From NCBI RefSeq assembly GCF_029502005.1, contig NZ_JAMQOT010000001.1, forward strand, positions 248,001 through 312,000: a DNA stretch of 64,000 nt. Reading direction: 5' to 3'. Below the pieces are notes generated by a model. The model was given only the letters and a program-made list of their open reading frames with translations. It was not told the origin of the DNA and ran no database searches. Shown here in pieces: positions 43,453 through 53,052 of the stretch; position 1 is the stretch's first letter, and each line of letters starts with the position of its first letter. The position numbers and the translations under genes are program-made. This stretch comes from Natrinema salsiterrestre (lineage in GTDB: Archaea; Halobacteriota; Halobacteria; Halobacteriales; Natrialbaceae).

Positions 43453-45638
43453 GCGACGCGTATCACTCACAGCTCGTCAACGATGGGGGCACGACCTACG
43501 AACGGTTCGCGATGGCCGTCGTGGCCGGAGCGTTCGCGGCGTTCGTTCTCGCCGCGGGAACGCTGTTCGGCTGGGTTTCGCTCGGCGGCCACGTCGGGAA
43601 CGTACCGGTAGCGAACGTCGTCGCCGTCGGCGTGCTCGCGCTTGGCGCCGGGACCGGAACGCTGGGCGTTCTCTCTCGCTGGGGCGGCGTGCGGACGACG
43701 CCCGACCGCTCGCCCGGGCTCGGTGTCGGCATCGTCCAGACGGGACTCTGGCTGGTCACGGCCGGGTTGATAGCCAGTCACACGCTCGGACTCGGAGGGG
43801 TCGGCTGGCTCGTCGCCGTTCCCGTCGGGGTGTTCGTCGGCTACCTCACGATCGGTACACGAGAGGATGTCGGTGCGACGCTCCCCGCTGCGGCGTTCAT
43901 CTGTCTCGTAGGTGCCGTACTCGTGACCGGACTGATTACGCCGGCGTGGACCTGGGAACCCGAGGCGTTCGACGCCACCATCCCCGGGACGATCGTGATC
44001 CCGTTGCTGACGATGCTCAGCGGCCTCCTCGCCGGGTGGGCCGGTGCGTCGGCCTCCGAGCGGTTCGGCACGCGCGGCAGGCAGAACGGAGCGTTCCTCC
44101 TGATCGCCCTCGTCGTGTTGCTCGTCCTCTCGGTTCTCGTGTTCCTCCTCGTGTTCGTGTTCGAGCGTGGCATCGCCGTCGTCCTCGAGAACCTCACCGT
44201 CGGCGCCGGGACGGTGCTGTTGCTCCTCGGAACGGCGCTCGTCTTGCTCGTCAAATTCGGGAACGTCCGGCCAGCGACGTCGGATAGCACCGACAAGATC
44301 GCCGCGTTCGTCAATCTGGCCGGAGCAATCGTCATCGCTCTCGTCGGTAGCGTTCTCGCCTACACCATCGGTGTGAATCGCGCCATCTCGGGCTATGCGG
44401 TCACGATCGAGCCGATCACCGCCATCGGTGCGATCCCGGGCCTGGTCGTCGGTATCGTCCTCGTCGGTGTTCTCCGACAGTCGGACGCGACGTGGGTTCC
44501 CGCCACCGAAGCGGGTCGACGAGTGAGTCAGGGTCTCCGACTCGGCACCGGACTGCTGGCTGGTGCTCTGTTCCTCGAGGTCGTGACGTGGTCCGAGCTC
44601 GCCGTCGCGGGTGTTGCGATCGTCCCGACACTCGCGATTGCGGTGGGCGTAATTGCGGTGGGATTACTCTTGGTAAACCGAGTAGCTTCCCTGTCCGACA
44701 CGCTCACTTCGCCAACGTGGCTGCCGCCGCTGTCGCGGACTGCGACCGTCGCACTGTGGGCGTTCCTCGGTCTCTGTCTTCACGTCGCGATCACGGGATA
44801 TCCCGTCGTCCTCGGACCGGTCGGCATTCTCGCCAGCGGGTCGGTCGACTGGCCGTTCGTGATGAACCCGTCCCAGGGCCTCGGCATCCAGAAGGGCGTG
44901 ATGCCGGCGATGCTCGGGACGATCTGGATCGTTCTCGGCGCCGTCGCGTTCGCCGTTCCGCTGGCCGTCGGCGCCGCCGTCTATCTCACCGAATACGCCG
45001 AGGACAGCGCGTTCACGCGGGCGGTCGACGTCGCTACCAACGGACTCTGGAGTACGCCGAGCATCGTCTTCGGACTCTTCGGGCTCGCCTTCCTGGTTCC
45101 GCGGTTCGGTGGCAACCCCTCGATATTCGCCGCCCAGCTCGTTCTGGGGTTCATGTTGCTCCCGCTCGTCCTCATCACGAGCCGGGAGGCGATGAAGAGC
45201 GTCCCCGACGAGTACCGCGACGCGAGTGCCGCGCTCGGCGTTTCGAAGTGGGACACGATCCGTAGCGTCGTCATCCCCGCGGCGATGCCGGGCGTTATCA
45301 CCGGCGTTATCCTCGGCGTCGGTCGAATCGCGGGCGAAACGGCACCGCTGCTGCTCGTCCTCAACGGACCGAATTTCCCGAACTCGGCACCCGGCGTTAT
45401 CTCGGGCTTTACGGTCGATTTCGGGCTGCAGCCACCGTTCGTTCACGTCTCGAACCCCGCGCTGCTCGAGCGGGCGAGCGCTCTTCCCTATCAGCTGTAT
45501 GCGATCATCACCGCCGGCGTCGGCGCCGAGGAATCCTTCGGCTGGGGCACGACGCTCGTTCTGCTGGGAGTCGTCCTCGCGTTCTTCGCGATGGGGATCG
45601 CCAGCCGGCGGTACTTCAGGAGGAAACTACACCAATGA
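43449..45638 (+). CDS. pstA1: Phosphate ABC transporter permease PstA (copy 1), unusually long
   Basis: A 729-residue permease. The PstA core is at about 455-729 ([30 protein letters not shown] loop [58 protein letters not shown]). Bacterial PstA has only about 280-300 residues, so residues 1-450 are extra: roughly twelve hydrophobic segments of unknown role. The copy in the second operon is 537 residues, so the N-terminal extension differs between paralogues. The gene overlaps pstC1 (4 bp) and pstB1 (4 bp); no frameshift is evident, and the extension has normal codon composition. Confidence 0.9.
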   Translation: MSDAYHSQLVNDGGTTYERFAMAVVAGAFAAFVLAAGTLFGWVSLGGHVGNVPVANVVAVGVLALGAGTGTLGVLSRWGGVRTTPDRSPGLGVGIVQTGLWLVTAGLIASHTLGLGGVGWLVAVPVGVFVGYLTIGTREDVGATLPAAAFICLVGAVLVTGLITPAWTWEPEAFDATIPGTIVIPLLTMLSGLLAGWAGASASERFGTRGRQNGAFLLIALVVLLVLSVLVFLLVFVFERGIAVVLENLTVGAGTVLLLLGTALVLLVKFGNVRPATSDSTDKIAAFVNLAGAIVIALVGSVLAYTIGVNRAISGYAVTIEPITAIGAIPGLVVGIVLVGVLRQSDATWVPATEAGRRVSQGLRLGTGLLAGALFLEVVTWSELAVAGVAIVPTLAIAVGVIAVGLLLVNRVASLSDTLTSPTWLPPLSRTATVALWAFLGLCLHVAITGYPVVLGPVGILASGSVDWPFVMNPSQGLGIQKGVMPAMLGTIWIVLGAVAFAVPLAVGAAVYLTEYAEDSAFTRAVDVATNGLWSTPSIVFGLFGLAFLVPRFGGNPSIFAAQLVLGFMLLPLVLITSREAMKSVPDEYRDASAALGVSKWDTIRSVVIPAAMPGVITGVILGVGRIAGETAPLLLVLNGPNFPNSAPGVISGFTVDFGLQPPFVHVSNPALLERASALPYQLYAIITAGVGAEESFGWGTTLVLLGVVLAFFAMGIASRRYFRRKLHQ

Positions 45639-46561
45639 CGGAATCCAGTATGAACACCACGACGGCGGACCGAACCGAGTCAGACGGAGCGACGTCGAGT
45701 ACCGAAACGACCACCGGAGAGAGCGACGAACGGACGAACGCAGCGTGGCGAGAGTACTCCTTCGCCGGCGATCCGGTCCTCTCGGTCGCGGACCTGAACG
45801 TCTGGTACGACGACGATCACGCCTTGAAAGACATCTCGATCGACATCCCAGAAAAGAGCGTCACGGCGCTCATCGGGCCCTCGGGGTGCGGCAAATCCAC
45901 GTTCCTCCGGTGTCTCAATCGGATGAACGACCGGATCAAGAGCTGCCGTGTCGAGGGCTCCGTCGCGTTCAACGGACAGGATATCTACGCCGACGGGACG
46001 AACCTCGTCGAACTTCGAAAGCGGATCGGCATGGTGTTCCAGCATCCGAATCCGTTCCCGAAATCGATACGAGACAACGTCGCTTACGCCCCGCGGAAAC
46101 ACGGTGATCTCGACCGCGGCCTCGTCCCGAGACTGCTCGGTCGGGAAGAGACGGAAAAGGAGAACGAACTGGTAGAGCGGTGTCTACGTGATGCAGCCCT
46201 CTGGAGCGAGGTCGAAGGCCGTCTCGACGACAACGCCCTTGGACTCTCCGGCGGTCAGCAACAGCGACTGTGCATCGCCCGCTGTCTCGCCGTCGATCCC
46301 GAAATCATTCTGATGGACGAACCGGCCTCGGCGCTCGACCCGATCGCCACCGCGAAGATCGAGGACCTCATCGAGGACCTCGCCGAGGAGTACACCGTCG
46401 TCATCGTCACGCACAACATGCAACAGGCCGCCCGTATCTCCGACCAGACTGCTGTCTTCCTCACCGGCGGCGAACTCGTCGAGTACGGCGACACCGATCA
46501 AGTGTTCGAAAACCCGCGGAGTCAGCGCGTCGAGGACTACATCACCGGCAAGTTCGGGTAA
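45635..46561 (+). CDS. pstB1: Phosphate ABC transporter ATP-binding protein PstB (copy 1)
   Basis: A 308-residue ATPase. Walker [10 protein letters not shown] (about 83-91), the Q-loop in VFQHPNPFP, the signature LSGGQQQR, Walker [13 protein letters not shown], and the H-loop [12 protein letters not shown] are all present. A 50-residue polar N-terminus is extra, as in haloarchaeal PstB. An insertion of about 15 residues ([21 protein letters not shown]) before the signature is not in PstB2. It overlaps pstA1 by 4 bp and phoU1 by 1 bp. Confidence 0.95.
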   Translation: MTESSMNTTTADRTESDGATSSTETTTGESDERTNAAWREYSFAGDPVLSVADLNVWYDDDHALKDISIDIPEKSVTALIGPSGCGKSTFLRCLNRMNDRIKSCRVEGSVAFNGQDIYADGTNLVELRKRIGMVFQHPNPFPKSIRDNVAYAPRKHGDLDRGLVPRLLGREETEKENELVERCLRDAALWSEVEGRLDDNALGLSGGQQQRLCIARCLAVDPEIILMDEPASALDPIATAKIEDLIEDLAEEYTVVIVTHNMQQAARISDQTAVFLTGGELVEYGDTDQVFENPRSQRVEDYITGKFG

Positions 46562-47277
46562 TGCCTCGCGAGGCCTACCGGAAACGCCTCGAGCGGCTTC
46601 GCGACGCCGTCGTCGCGATGGGCGATCGCGTCTACGAGCAACTCGACGATGCCGTTACCGCGCTGTTTACCGACGATTGCGCGCTCGCACGCGACATCGT
46701 CGAGACCGACGCCACCGTCAACGACCGCTGTCTCGAGATCGAACGCGAGTGTCTCGACCTGCTCGCGTTACACCAGCCGGTCGCGGGCGACCTCCGCTTC
46801 GTCGTGGCCGCGTTCCAGATCGTCACCGACCTCGAGCGGATCGGAGATCTCGCGACGAACCTGGCCGAGTACACGCTGGCTTCGACCGGCTCCGCCTCGC
46901 CGCTTCCCGACGTCGATTTCGAGCGGATCGCCGCGCTCGCGCTCGCGCAGGTCGACCGCGCGCTCGAGGCGTTCGTCACTGACGACGCCGAGGCCTGTTT
47001 CGCGGTCGCCGACCGCGACGACGAACTCGACGCCCGCTGTGTCAGGGTCGCCGAGCGGGTCGTGCGGACGCTCGTCGAGTTACACGTCGACCACGAGTCG
47101 AACGGCGAGCAGCGAGTCGGACACGGGACGAGGACGCCGCCCGTCGCGGACGTGATCGCGAACGTGTCCAGAACGCTCGTGATCGCGCGCGACCTCGAGC
47201 GAGTCGGCGACCACGCGGTGAACGTGGCCGCTCGGACGCTGTACGCCCTCGAGAACAGCGAGGAGTTGCTCCGTTGA
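46561..47277 (+). CDS. phoU1: PhoU phosphate-signalling protein (copy 1)
   Basis: A 238-residue all-helical cytoplasmic protein with two PhoU bundles; the metal/phosphate-related signature occurs twice: FQIVTDLERIGDLATNLAEY and ARDLERVGDHAVNVAARTLY. In the second bundle an insertion (DHESNGEQRVGHGTRTPP) makes it longer. It follows pstB1 with a 1-bp TAATG overlap and closes the first operon. A longer upstream frame is only a shadow of pstB1. Confidence 0.92.
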   Translation: MPREAYRKRLERLRDAVVAMGDRVYEQLDDAVTALFTDDCALARDIVETDATVNDRCLEIERECLDLLALHQPVAGDLRFVVAAFQIVTDLERIGDLATNLAEYTLASTGSASPLPDVDFERIAALALAQVDRALEAFVTDDAEACFAVADRDDELDARCVRVAERVVRTLVELHVDHESNGEQRVGHGTRTPPVADVIANVSRTLVIARDLERVGDHAVNVAARTLYALENSEELLR

Positions 47278-47377
47278 CGCTCGGTGGGTGGGCTGACTGG
47301 CCGGTGACGAGACCGACCACTCTGGCGCGCCCACCCGCGAACGACTAATCCCCACACGATCGATCACTACCGAACTC

Positions 47378-47821
47378 ATGTCCACAGACACCGATTCCAC
47401 CGATCCGATTCGTATCGCCTTCATGTGCGTCCAGAACGCCGGCCGCTCCCAGATGGCCACGGCCTTCGCGGAGCGCGAACGCGAGCGACGGGGGTTCGAC
47501 GACGTCGAACTCCTGACCGGCGGGACGGATCCGGCGGACCGCGTCCACGAGGACGTGATCGACGCCATGGCCGACGCCGGATTCGATCTCTCCGATCGAA
47601 CGCCGCGAGAGATCGCGCTCGAGGAGCTCCGATCGTGCGACTACGTCGCGACGATGGGCTGTTCGACGCTCGAGGTCGGCGAGGTCGGGAGCGACGTCGA
47701 CGTTCGCGACTGGGGGCTCGACGACCCCGACGGTCGCGACCCCGAGCGCGTCCGCGAGATCCGCGACGAGATCGAACGGCGAGTGATCGCGCTGTTCGAC
47801 GAGTTCAGTAGCGGCGAGTGA
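47378..47821 (+). CDS. Arsenate reductase / low-molecular-weight protein tyrosine phosphatase family
   Basis: A 147-residue protein with the LMW-PTP/ArsC P-loop FMCVQNAGRSQMA: catalytic Cys at about 17 and Arg at 23 (CX5R). Later parts are shorter than classical thioredoxin-linked ArsC, but a CDYVATMGC segment with extra cysteines follows, and there is the DW..DDP acid motif. Its place 100 bp after the first pst-phoU operon suggests a link with phosphate/arsenate handling, since Pst also lets arsenate in. It may instead act on phosphoproteins. Confidence 0.85.
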   Translation: MSTDTDSTDPIRIAFMCVQNAGRSQMATAFAERERERRGFDDVELLTGGTDPADRVHEDVIDAMADAGFDLSDRTPREIALEELRSCDYVATMGCSTLEVGEVGSDVDVRDWGLDDPDGRDPERVREIRDEIERRVIALFDEFSSGE

Positions 47822-48103
47822 TCGTCCCGCTCGAGTACGATCTCGGTCGTTGCCCGTTGCCGTCCGGGAGACGATCCGTCCGTCGCCGGTTCCAAAGCGT
47901 TAGGAGTCGTCACCGGACCGAGCGAGATCGAGCGCGCTCTCGATCCCAACGAACTCCGGACGGCAGTGCACGATCGAAGCTGCGCGAATTGCCGCGGGTT
48001 CGGAACGTATCGTCACCGACCTGAGCGCGTGTGGCGGGTCCGTCGCACCGTGTCGGAACGTCTTTGTACTGCCGGCGTCGATTCTCGAATTCGAGCGTCG
48101 AAT

Positions 48104-48128
48104 ACTATAGTTCTGGGAAATCTATAGT
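48104..48128. promoter_or_regulatory. Inverted repeat ACTATAG-N11-CTATAGT upstream of pst operon 2
   Basis: Perfect 7-bp arms (48104-48110 and 48122-48128) separated by 11 nt, about one helical turn. It sits about 200 bp before pstS2 and 140 bp before the shared 13-mer, so it could be a distal operator or unrelated. Confidence 0.4.
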
Positions 48129-48268
48129 CCCGTCCGACCACAGCTGCCTGTATACCGAGTTGACGATTCTATCCGTTTCGTCCAGATTTGCTTTTTCAGT
48201 CCCTACTGGGCCTGAGACGCAATATCTGAAAATTATTTGGTGGGAGGGCATCCGCGATTACGAGTATG

Positions 48269-48281
48269 TAGATCTATATAG
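48269..48281. promoter_or_regulatory. Second copy of the pst 13-mer TAGATCTATATAG
   Basis: Exactly the same 13 bases as at 41053-41065. Here it lies 20 bp upstream of the TATA box CTATATA (48301-48307), itself 19-25 bp before ATG 48326. Placement just upstream of the TATA box is where archaeal activators or repressors act. The longer arms of the first copy are not conserved here. Confidence 0.65.
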
Positions 48282-48325
48282 CCAACATAGCATCGTATTT
48301 CTATATACGGACGAACTTTCACGTG

Positions 48326-49297
48326 ATGACTGACACCCAGATGGACCGCTCGGCTCGCTCAGTTTCTCGACGGAAGTTCCTGGCAGCGACGGGGACAGTG
48401 AGCGCTCTCTCGCTTGCCGGCTGTACCGAAAACACCGGTGGCAACGGCGGAGAGAACGAGCGCGTTATCGTCACGGGGAGCAGTACGGTGTTCCCCGTTT
48501 CCGATACGCTCGCCGAGGCGTTCATGGAGGACAACGGCAACGTGAACGTCACCACCGACTCGACCGGAACCGGCGGCGGATTCAGTAATAACTTCTGTCC
48601 CGGCGATTCCGACATCAACGGCGCATCGCGGCCGATTCAGGACGCCGAGGTCCAGACCTGTAACGACAACGGCGTCGAACCGCTCGAGTTCCAGATCGGG
48701 AGCGACGCCGTCACCATGGCCGTCCACAACGATTCGCCGATCGATTGCGTCACCTACGACGAACTCGCCCAGATCTGGAGCGAGGGCGGTGCGGAAACGT
48801 GGGCCGACGTCAACTCCGACTGGCCCGACGAGGAGATCCAGCGCTTCGGGCCACCGTCCACGTCCGGGACGTTCGACTGGTTCAGAAACAACGTAATCGG
48901 TGACAGCGGGAGTCACATCACCCAGTACGAAAAGACCGAAAACGACAACGAACTCGTTCAGGGCATCTCGACGACGGAAAACGCGATCGGCTACTTCGGC
49001 TACGCGTATTATCGGGAGAATCAGGATCAGCTCAAGGCCCTCGAAATAAAAGAAAACGAGGACGGCGAGTGTACCCCGCCGAGCATCGACGCCGCACAGT
49101 CGGGGGCGTACCCGATGGCGCGACCGCTGTACATCTACGTCAGCCAGGAGTCGCTCCAGCGGGACCCGGTCTATAACTTCGTCGAGTTCTACATCGAAGA
49201 GTCCTCGACCGATACCATCAGCGAGGTCGGTTACGTTCCGGCGAACGAAGACATGGTCGAGTCGAACCTCGAGAAGCTCGAGAACGCAGTGAACTGA
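48326..49297 (+). CDS. pstS2: Phosphate-binding protein PstS (copy 2)
   Basis: A 323-residue lipoprotein with a Tat signal SRRKFLA (14-20) and lipobox SLAGC (C33). PstS signatures: VTGSSTVFPVSDTLAEAF, STGTGGGFSNNFCPGDSDINGASRP and FGPPSTSGTFDWFRN. It is shorter and clearly diverged from copy 1, so the two operons may differ in affinity or in ligand selectivity. The ATG at 48326 fits the TATA at 48301-48307. Confidence 0.94.
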   Translation: MTDTQMDRSARSVSRRKFLAATGTVSALSLAGCTENTGGNGGENERVIVTGSSTVFPVSDTLAEAFMEDNGNVNVTTDSTGTGGGFSNNFCPGDSDINGASRPIQDAEVQTCNDNGVEPLEFQIGSDAVTMAVHNDSPIDCVTYDELAQIWSEGGAETWADVNSDWPDEEIQRFGPPSTSGTFDWFRNNVIGDSGSHITQYEKTENDNELVQGISTTENAIGYFGYAYYRENQDQLKALEIKENEDGECTPPSIDAAQSGAYPMARPLYIYVSQESLQRDPVYNFVEFYIEESSTDTISEVGYVPANEDMVESNLEKLENAVN

Positions 49298-49346
49298 GCG
49301 CGGCGAACCGAACGATTCACGATGGTCATCCAACTATCCCCTATCA

Positions 49347-50288
49347 ATGAGTGAGCGATCGATCGACGTCGACCTGACGCGAACGTCGTCGGGTCAAGTC
49401 GTCAAAGAACGCATCTACAAGTGGCTGCTCTTCGGTTGTGCGGCGTTGACGGTGTTCGTCACGGCGAGTATCATCGTCACGCTCGCAGCCGACGCGCTCA
49501 CGTTCTTCAGCATGGTCTCCCCGGTGGAGTTCTTCACCGGAACGGAGTGGTTCGTCCGCGGAGACGGCGGGACCTACGGCGTCTGGCCGCTCGTAACCGC
49601 GACGCTGATAATCACCGTCGTGTCGGCCATCGTCTCGGTGCCGACCGGCGTCGCGGCCGCCGTCTACCTCAGCGAATATGCGAGCGACCGAATGCGGTCG
49701 GTCCTGAAACCGGCCCTCGAGGTGCTCGCCGGGATCCCGACGGTCGTCTACGGCTACCTCGCGCTCGTGTATCTCACGCCCGCACTCCAGTGGGTCGGGA
49801 TTCCGGTCAGCACGTTCAACCTGCTGAGCGCGTCGATCATGGTCGGGATCATGATCATCCCGATGGTGTCGTCGCTGTCCGAGGACGCGATGAGCTCCGT
49901 TCCCGACTCGCTCAGGCAAGCGGGCTACGGGATGGGGGCGACGAAGTACGAAGTGTCGACGGGAATCGTCATTCCGGCGGCCGTCTCCGGGATCTTCTCG
50001 TCGTTCATTCTCGCGCTCTCGCGGGCGATCGGCGAAACCATGATCGTCGTCATGGCCGCCGGCCTGCGACCGCGGATGTTCAATTTCGCGAATCCCCTCG
50101 ACAATCTGCTCAGTTCCGGCCAGCCGATGACCGCGGGGATGGTCAACGCGGTGACGAGCGACGCGACCGGCGGCTCGGCGACGTACCTGAGCATGTTCGC
50201 GCTCGGACTGACGCTGTTTACGATCACGTTCGCGATGAATCTCGCGAGCGATTACGTCGCAGCACGCTATCAGGAGGAGTACCAATGA
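49347..50288 (+). CDS. pstC2: Phosphate ABC transporter permease PstC (copy 2)
   Basis: A 313-residue permease with about six membrane segments, the standard PstC length. Signatures: VLAGIPTVVYGYLALVYLTP and the EAA loop (LSEDAMSSVPDSLRQAGYGMGATKYEVSTGIVIPAAVSGIFSSFILALSRAIGETMIVVMAAG). It lacks the extra N-terminal membrane region of copy 1. It starts 49 bp after pstS2. Its stop overlaps a 15-codon mini-ORF. Confidence 0.94.
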   Translation: MSERSIDVDLTRTSSGQVVKERIYKWLLFGCAALTVFVTASIIVTLAADALTFFSMVSPVEFFTGTEWFVRGDGGTYGVWPLVTATLIITVVSAIVSVPTGVAAAVYLSEYASDRMRSVLKPALEVLAGIPTVVYGYLALVYLTPALQWVGIPVSTFNLLSASIMVGIMIIPMVSSLSEDAMSSVPDSLRQAGYGMGATKYEVSTGIVIPAAVSGIFSSFILALSRAIGETMIVVMAAGLRPRMFNFANPLDNLLSSGQPMTAGMVNAVTSDATGGSATYLSMFALGLTLFTITFAMNLASDYVAARYQEEYQ

Positions 50289-50332
50289 CCGGCACCGACG
50301 CAACCACCGCGACCGACGAGGTGTACCGATAA
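50285..50332 (+). CDS. 15-codon mini-ORF bridging pstC2 and pstA2
   Basis: ATG 50285 overlaps the pstC2 stop (ATGA), and its own stop TAA overlaps the pstA2 start (TAATG). It encodes MTGTDATTATDEVYR, in a different frame from both neighbours. The double overlap would allow ribosomes to pass from pstC2 to pstA2. Without it the gap is 43 bp. It may be a translational coupler or a chance ORF. Confidence 0.35.
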   Translation: MTGTDATTATDEVYR

Positions 50333-51945
50333 TGGCGACCAACCAGGGGACCGGGGAGTGGTACGGCACGGACGAAGCGGTCAGTCGCGTTCGCGGTCAA
50401 GCGTTCAAAACGCTCTGTCTCGGCGCGACGCTGCTCGCCTTGCTGGCCGTCTTCGTTCTCCTCCTGTACGTCGCAAACGACGCGTTCAGGCCGTTATCCG
50501 CGGATATCGGCTGGCTTCTTTCGTTCGCCGCGACGGTAGTTCTCCCCGTACTCGCGGCGGTAGGCTACTACTATACGCGCGACACGAAGGCGGGCGAAAC
50601 CGCAACTATCGCACTCGGATTGCCGGTTATCTGCCTCCTGCTCGCCGGGGGGGTATTCATCACGTTCGAACACATCGTCAGCGTCTATCAGTGGCTCTCG
50701 ATCCTCGTCTCTCTCGGTATCGCCGCCGCGATCGTGGCCGCTCACAACCGCGTTCGAGCGGACGCCGATCTCGAGCGGTTCGCGGTCATCGTCGGCGTGC
50801 CGGCGCTCCTCCTCTGGTACGTTCCGGACGTCATTCTCTCGTTACCCGTGTTGCCGACCCAGTCGCTCGCACTGCTGGGATCGTTCGCCGTGCCGATCGC
50901 ACTCGCTACCGGCTGGTTCGTGCGGAGACAGCGCGAGAGCGATCGCGACGGTGCTATTGCGGCGGCAGTGACGATCGTCGGTGCGGCAGCAGGCTTGGGA
51001 GTGGCACCCGTCGTCGGGCTCAGCCCGTTCGTCTGGATGCTACTCGTGACGATCACCGGCGTTCCCGTCGGGCTCTACGTCGAAAGCGTCTTCCGCCGCG
51101 GTGCCGGCGTCAGCGGGCTCGCGTTCCCGGTCCTCGTCGGCGGCGGGATCCTCATGGGCGTGGTCATCACGAACGCGCTCGGGTTCACCGGTCCGAACCC
51201 GTGGCTCGACTGGGGATTCCTCACGAGTTCGCCCTCGAGAACGCCCGAAGACGCCGGCTTCTACCCGCCGCTGGTCGGTTCGGTGATGATGTTGCTCGTC
51301 ATCGTCGTCTCCGCGTTCCCAGTCGGCGTCGGTGCTGCGATTTACCTCGAGGAATACGCCCCGAAACGGGGTCTCCTGGGACGCGTCGTCGACCTGATCG
51401 AAGTCAACATCGGGAACCTCGCCGGTGTTCCGTCGGTCGTCTACGGTGTCCTCGGACTCGCCCTGTTCATCCGGTGGGGCGGACTCGGTTCCGGGACCGC
51501 TCTGGTCGGCGGGTTTACCATCGGACTGCTGATCCTTCCGATCGTCATCATCTCCTCGCAGGAGGCGATCCGCGCCGTCCCCGACTCGATGCGACAGGCA
51601 TCGTACGGGATGGGTGCGACGAAGTGGCAGACGACGCGCAACGTCGTGCTCCCGGAGGCACTGCCGGGGATCATGACTGGCAACATCCTCGCGATGGGAC
51701 GAGCGATCGGTGAGACCGCTCCGCTGCTCATCATCGGTGCGCCGGCGGTCGTTCGCATCGCGCCGGCGTCGTTCACCAATAAGTTCAGCGCGATGCCCCG
51801 CCAGATCTACACCTGGTCGAGCGAGATCGACGTGGCGTTCCGACACGGCGTCCTCGCGGCCGGCGTCGTCACGCTGTTGGTCGTTCTCCTCCTGATGAAC
51901 GGGGCCGCCATCATCATCCGCAACAAGTATCAACGCAGGGATTGA
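50332..51945 (+). CDS. pstA2: Phosphate ABC transporter permease PstA (copy 2)
   Basis: A 537-residue permease. The PstA core is at about 300-537 (GSVMMLLVIVVSAFPVGVGAAIYLEEYAPK; EAA loop EAIRAVPDSMRQASYGMGATKWQTTRNVVLPEALPGIMTGNILAMGRAIGETAPLLII). Residues 1-290 are an additional membrane region with about eight hydrophobic segments, typical of haloarchaeal PstA but shorter than in copy 1. It is 3 bp upstream of pstB2. Confidence 0.93.
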   Translation: MATNQGTGEWYGTDEAVSRVRGQAFKTLCLGATLLALLAVFVLLLYVANDAFRPLSADIGWLLSFAATVVLPVLAAVGYYYTRDTKAGETATIALGLPVICLLLAGGVFITFEHIVSVYQWLSILVSLGIAAAIVAAHNRVRADADLERFAVIVGVPALLLWYVPDVILSLPVLPTQSLALLGSFAVPIALATGWFVRRQRESDRDGAIAAAVTIVGAAAGLGVAPVVGLSPFVWMLLVTITGVPVGLYVESVFRRGAGVSGLAFPVLVGGGILMGVVITNALGFTGPNPWLDWGFLTSSPSRTPEDAGFYPPLVGSVMMLLVIVVSAFPVGVGAAIYLEEYAPKRGLLGRVVDLIEVNIGNLAGVPSVVYGVLGLALFIRWGGLGSGTALVGGFTIGLLILPIVIISSQEAIRAVPDSMRQASYGMGATKWQTTRNVVLPEALPGIMTGNILAMGRAIGETAPLLIIGAPAVVRIAPASFTNKFSAMPRQIYTWSSEIDVAFRHGVLAAGVVTLLVVLLLMNGAAIIIRNKYQRRD

Positions 51946-51948
51946 CTC

Positions 51949-52872
51949 ATGACACACGATTCAATGACCGACTCGGACAGCGGCACTGACACCCAAGCGA
52001 CCGACGGGGGGCGAGAGAGCCTCGCAAGTAACGACCTCGAGGGATCCGATCCGACGACCGAACCCCTCGTCGATTCGTCGATCGACGTCGACGGCCGCTC
52101 GGACGCGCCCGCGAGCGCCGATCGGACTGTCATCGAGTCGAACGATCTCGACGTCTATTACGACGACGTACAGGCGCTGCAGTCGATCGACATCGAAATC
52201 CCGGCCGAGAAGGTGACGGCGATTATCGGTCCGTCGGGCTGCGGAAAGTCGACGTTCCTGCGGTGTATCAACCGGATGAACGACCTCGTCGACGCCGCGC
52301 GGATCGACGGCGAGTTGCTCTTCGAGGGGAAGAACGTCTACGACGACGACGTCGATCCGGTCGTCCTCCGACGGAAGATCGGCATGGTGTTTCAGGCACC
52401 CAACCCGTTCCCGAAGAGCATCTACGACAACGTCGCCTACGGACTCGAGGTCCAGGGCATCGAGGGCGACTACGACGAGATCGTCGAAGAGGCACTCCGA
52501 CGAGCCGCGCTCTGGGACGAGGTCAAAGATCAACTCGACTCGAGCGGGCTGGACCTCTCGGGCGGGCAACAACAGCGGCTCTGCATCGCGCGGGCGATCG
52601 CGCCCGATCCGGACGTCATCCTGATGGACGAGCCGGCCTCGGCGCTGGATCCGGTCGCGACCTCGAAGATCGAAGATCTGATCGAGGACCTCGCCGAGGA
52701 GTACACGGTCATCATCGTCACGCACAACATGCAGCAGGCGGCCCGGATCTCGGACAAGACCGCGGTCTTCCTGACCGGCGGCGAACTGGTCGAGTTCGAC
52801 GACACCAACAAGATCTTCGAGAATCCCGAGCACGACCGCGTCGAGGACTACATTACCGGCAAGTTCGGCTGA
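51949..52872 (+). CDS. pstB2: Phosphate ABC transporter ATP-binding protein PstB (copy 2)
   Basis: A 307-residue ATPase with a 60-residue acidic N-terminal extension. Walker [10 protein letters not shown] (about 92-100), LSGGQQQR, Walker [13 protein letters not shown] and [12 protein letters not shown] are present. It lacks the insertion of PstB1 before the signature and is closest to bacterial PstB. It is the last gene of the closely packed pst operon 2. The Met at 51964 is an alternative start. Confidence 0.95.
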   Translation: MTHDSMTDSDSGTDTQATDGGRESLASNDLEGSDPTTEPLVDSSIDVDGRSDAPASADRTVIESNDLDVYYDDVQALQSIDIEIPAEKVTAIIGPSGCGKSTFLRCINRMNDLVDAARIDGELLFEGKNVYDDDVDPVVLRRKIGMVFQAPNPFPKSIYDNVAYGLEVQGIEGDYDEIVEEALRRAALWDEVKDQLDSSGLDLSGGQQQRLCIARAIAPDPDVILMDEPASALDPVATSKIEDLIEDLAEEYTVIIVTHNMQQAARISDKTAVFLTGGELVEFDDTNKIFENPEHDRVEDYITGKFG

Positions 52873-53052
52873 TTCGAATCGGCGAGTCCGTCGAGTTTCG
52901 AGTCGGTCGGATTGAGATACCGTCGCGTTCGGTTGCCGTACATATCTTCCTACTAATAAATCGCGTAGCCGTGAAAGACGGTCCAGAAAGCGTTATAGTG
53001 TGTTTTACCGATAGCATGATTTATTATTCGACACGTCCTGAATCGAAAGACG

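Larger units (their letters stand above)
47822..48325. other. Intergenic region with multiple palindromes before the second pst operon
   Basis: About 500 bp without a supported gene. It contains the 12-bp palindrome CTCGAATTCGAG (48084-48095), the inverted repeat ACTATAG...CTATAGT (48104-48110 and 48122-48128), the pst 13-mer at 48269-48281, and the TATA CTATATA at 48301-48307. AT content rises after 48160. Confidence 0.7.
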
